Of a stretch of DNA of 64,000 bases, positions 62,681 to 64,000 are shown piece after piece. The translations under genes were made by a program, and so were the position numbers. The notes under the pieces were generated by a model that did not search any database, was not told where the DNA came from, and worked only from the letters and a program-made list of their open reading frames with translations. Each line of letters opens with the position of its first letter. The stretch's first letter is position 1. Source of the DNA: Virgisporangium ochraceum (lineage in GTDB: Bacteria > Actinomycetota > Actinomycetes > Mycobacteriales > Micromonosporaceae); assembly GCF_016863655.1 (NCBI RefSeq), contig NZ_BOPH01000082.1, positions 62,001 through 126,000 of the forward strand, in the 5' to 3' direction.

Positions 62681-64000
62681 ACGGCACCGACGACCAGACC
62701 ATCGGTGGGCGGTTCGGCATCGCCATCGCCGCGGGCGTGCCCGTTCTGGTGCTCGTGTCGATGGGACCGGTCGCCGCGCTCGTCGGGAACGCCTCGATCG
62801 TGGTGTGGTTGCTCTCGGCCCTGATCGGTCTCCTGATGGCCGTCATCTTCGCCGAGCTCGCCGGCGGCTACCCGCGGGTCAACGGCGGGGTGGCCGTGCT
62901 CGCCGCCGAGGTGCTCCAGCCGCGAAGCCGCGCACTCGCCCGGGTCGCCCAGTGGAGCTACTGGTTCGGCTGGAGCCCCGCGCTGGCGATCAACGGCCTG
63001 CTGGTGGGCGCCTACGTTCAGAGGATCGCCTTTCCGGACGGTCCGGCGTGGACCGCCGCGCTCATCGCCGGTCTGGTCCTGGTCACCAGCGCCACCGTCA
63101 ACCACTTCGGCATGCACGTCGGCGCCCGGCTGCAGGTCGTGCTCGTCGCGTGCGTCGTCGGCGTCGTCGGTCTCCTGTTCTTCGGTGCGTTGGCCAAGGG
63201 GAACATCGACCTGGACCATCTGCACCCCTTCGCGCCGTCCGAGGGCTGGCTGTCGGGCGCGGGTGTGCTCGGGCTCGCCGGAGCTCTGTTCATCGCCGGC
63301 TGGAGCGCCTACGGATCGGAGCTCGCGCTGTCCTATGCGATGCGGTACCGCGACGGTCTCCGGCAGGCCCTCCACGTGCTCGCGTTCGTGGCGCTGGTCA
63401 GCGTGTTCGCCTTCGGTGTCATCCCGTTCCTGCTCCTGGCGGTCGTCGGACCGGAGGGCCTGGCCGCCGACCCGGCGGACGCCTTCGTGATGCTCAGCGA
63501 ACGGTCGACCGACATCGGTGCCAGCGTGGTGCTCGGGGTGCTGGTGCTCGCCCTGCTGCTCGGGCTCAACATGATCGCGGTGGCGTCGTCCTGGACGCTG
63601 CACCAGATGAGCACCCGCGGCGACGCGTGGCCGACGCTGGGACGGCTCAACCGTCACGGCATGCCGGCACGGGCGCTGCGGTTCGACGTCGGGGTGAACC
63701 TGCTCCTGATCGCCGTGCTGACCGCGCTCGCGCGCGGTGACACGGCCGAGGTGCCGATCGCCGTGCTGGCCGCGGCGAACGTCGGCTACTTCATCAGCAT
63801 GACCCTCGCCCTAGCGGCGGCCTGGATCAACCATCGTCGGCCGGTGCGCCGCGGCCTGCTGCGGCTGCGCTCCGGCCTGGCGCGGACGGGCCCGGCGATC
63901 GCGGGGCTGAACCTCGTTCTGCTCGCCTGCGCCGGATGGGCCTGGGGCTGGCAGAACATCGTCGTCGGGACGTTGATGCTGGCCGGCGTCGTGGGGCTCG
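62677..64000 (+). CDS. APC-superfamily amino-acid-type permease (C-terminus beyond window)
   Basis: GTG 62677 overlaps the previous stop. 441 residues are visible, with about 12 hydrophobic helices, starting GIAIAAGVPVLVLVSMGPVAAL, followed by AELAGGYPRVNGGVAVLAAE, the conserved E-x-x-G-G-Y/P helix-break region of APC amino-acid transporters. It should carry an amino acid or related compound across the membrane. Translational coupling to the reductase-like gene suggests it serves the same pathway. Confidence 0.88.
   Translation, partial: MNGTDDQTIGGRFGIAIAAGVPVLVLVSMGPVAALVGNASIVVWLLSALIGLLMAVIFAELAGGYPRVNGGVAVLAAEVLQPRSRALARVAQWSYWFGWSPALAINGLLVGAYVQRIAFPDGPAWTAALIAGLVLVTSATVNHFGMHVGARLQVVLVACVVGVVGLLFFGALAKGNIDLDHLHPFAPSEGWLSGAGVLGLAGALFIAGWSAYGSELALSYAMRYRDGLRQALHVLAFVALVSVFAFGVIPFLLLAVVGPEGLAADPADAFVMLSERSTDIGASVVLGVLVLALLLGLNMIAVASSWTLHQMSTRGDAWPTLGRLNRHGMPARALRFDVGVNLLLIAVLTALARGDTAEVPIAVLAAANVGYFISMTLALAAAWINHRRPVRRGLLRLRSGLARTGPAIAGLNLVLLACAGWAWGWQNIVVGTLMLAGVVGL

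Overview
The window is about 70% G+C, has dense short-spaced operons with many GTG starts, and carries typical actinobacterial families (SARP, PadR, FCD-type GntR, SWIM/SNF2, deazaflavin-type reductase, DUF6059-like). It therefore comes from a filamentous high-GC actinomycete; the genus cannot be fixed from the sequence.

Layout. (1) 1-12.7 kb: ordinary accessory or chromosomal genes. These are a restriction-endonuclease-like/NACHT/HEAT protein cut by the left edge, a VOC protein, an orphan Tat-exported solute-binding lipoprotein, a voltage-gated-type K+ channel, a methyltransferase, an SNF2 helicase with its SWIM partner, an alpha/beta hydrolase and a DJ-1/PfpI protein. (2) 12.8-22.1 kb: a GntR regulator divergent from an eight-gene uptake and oxidation operon (solute-binding lipoprotein, two permeases, two unequal ATPases, aldehyde dehydrogenase, Fe-alcohol dehydrogenase). 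(3) 22.2-24.5 kb: TetR, a DinB-like protein, a membrane protein and PadR. (4) 24.7-64 kb: a large aromatic (type II) polyketide gene cluster. It contains KS/CLF/ACP/PPTase, two SRPBCC cyclases, a SchA/CurD-like protein, a metal-dependent cyclase, five O-methyltransferase-fold proteins, three FAD hydroxylases, two MFS exporters and one ABC exporter, a SARP activator, and S-adenosylhomocysteine hydrolase plus adenosine kinase to clear the methylation by-product.

The unusual part is a selenium signature inside the polyketide cluster. A selenophosphate synthetase gene (selD) overlaps a cyclase gene by 4 bp and sits behind the same promoter box as the KS operon. Eight kb downstream, a gene of unknown family (60923-61558) is interrupted by an in-frame UGA followed at the right distance by a bacterial SECIS-like hairpin. 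The coding frame continues for 59 more codons with normal high-GC codon choice after the hairpin. It is flanked by an ArsM-type (arsenite/selenite-like) methyltransferase with a Cys-rich N-terminus, a B12-binding radical SAM enzyme and an acyl-ACP-reductase-like protein. I infer either a selenoprotein acting in polyketide tailoring or a selenium- (or arsenic-) containing polyketide; the sequence does not decide between them.

Regulation can be read directly. At least eight promoters across the cluster carry a 16-bp box (consensus CTRGGG-N4-CMCNRG) whose first base lies 38-39 bp before a TAnnnT -10 hexamer. Three promoters carry 11-bp direct repeats (CCTGANCSGTT) of SARP type. The ABC exporter shares a 33-bp operator-like element with a DinB-like gene 26 kb away, close to a padR gene.
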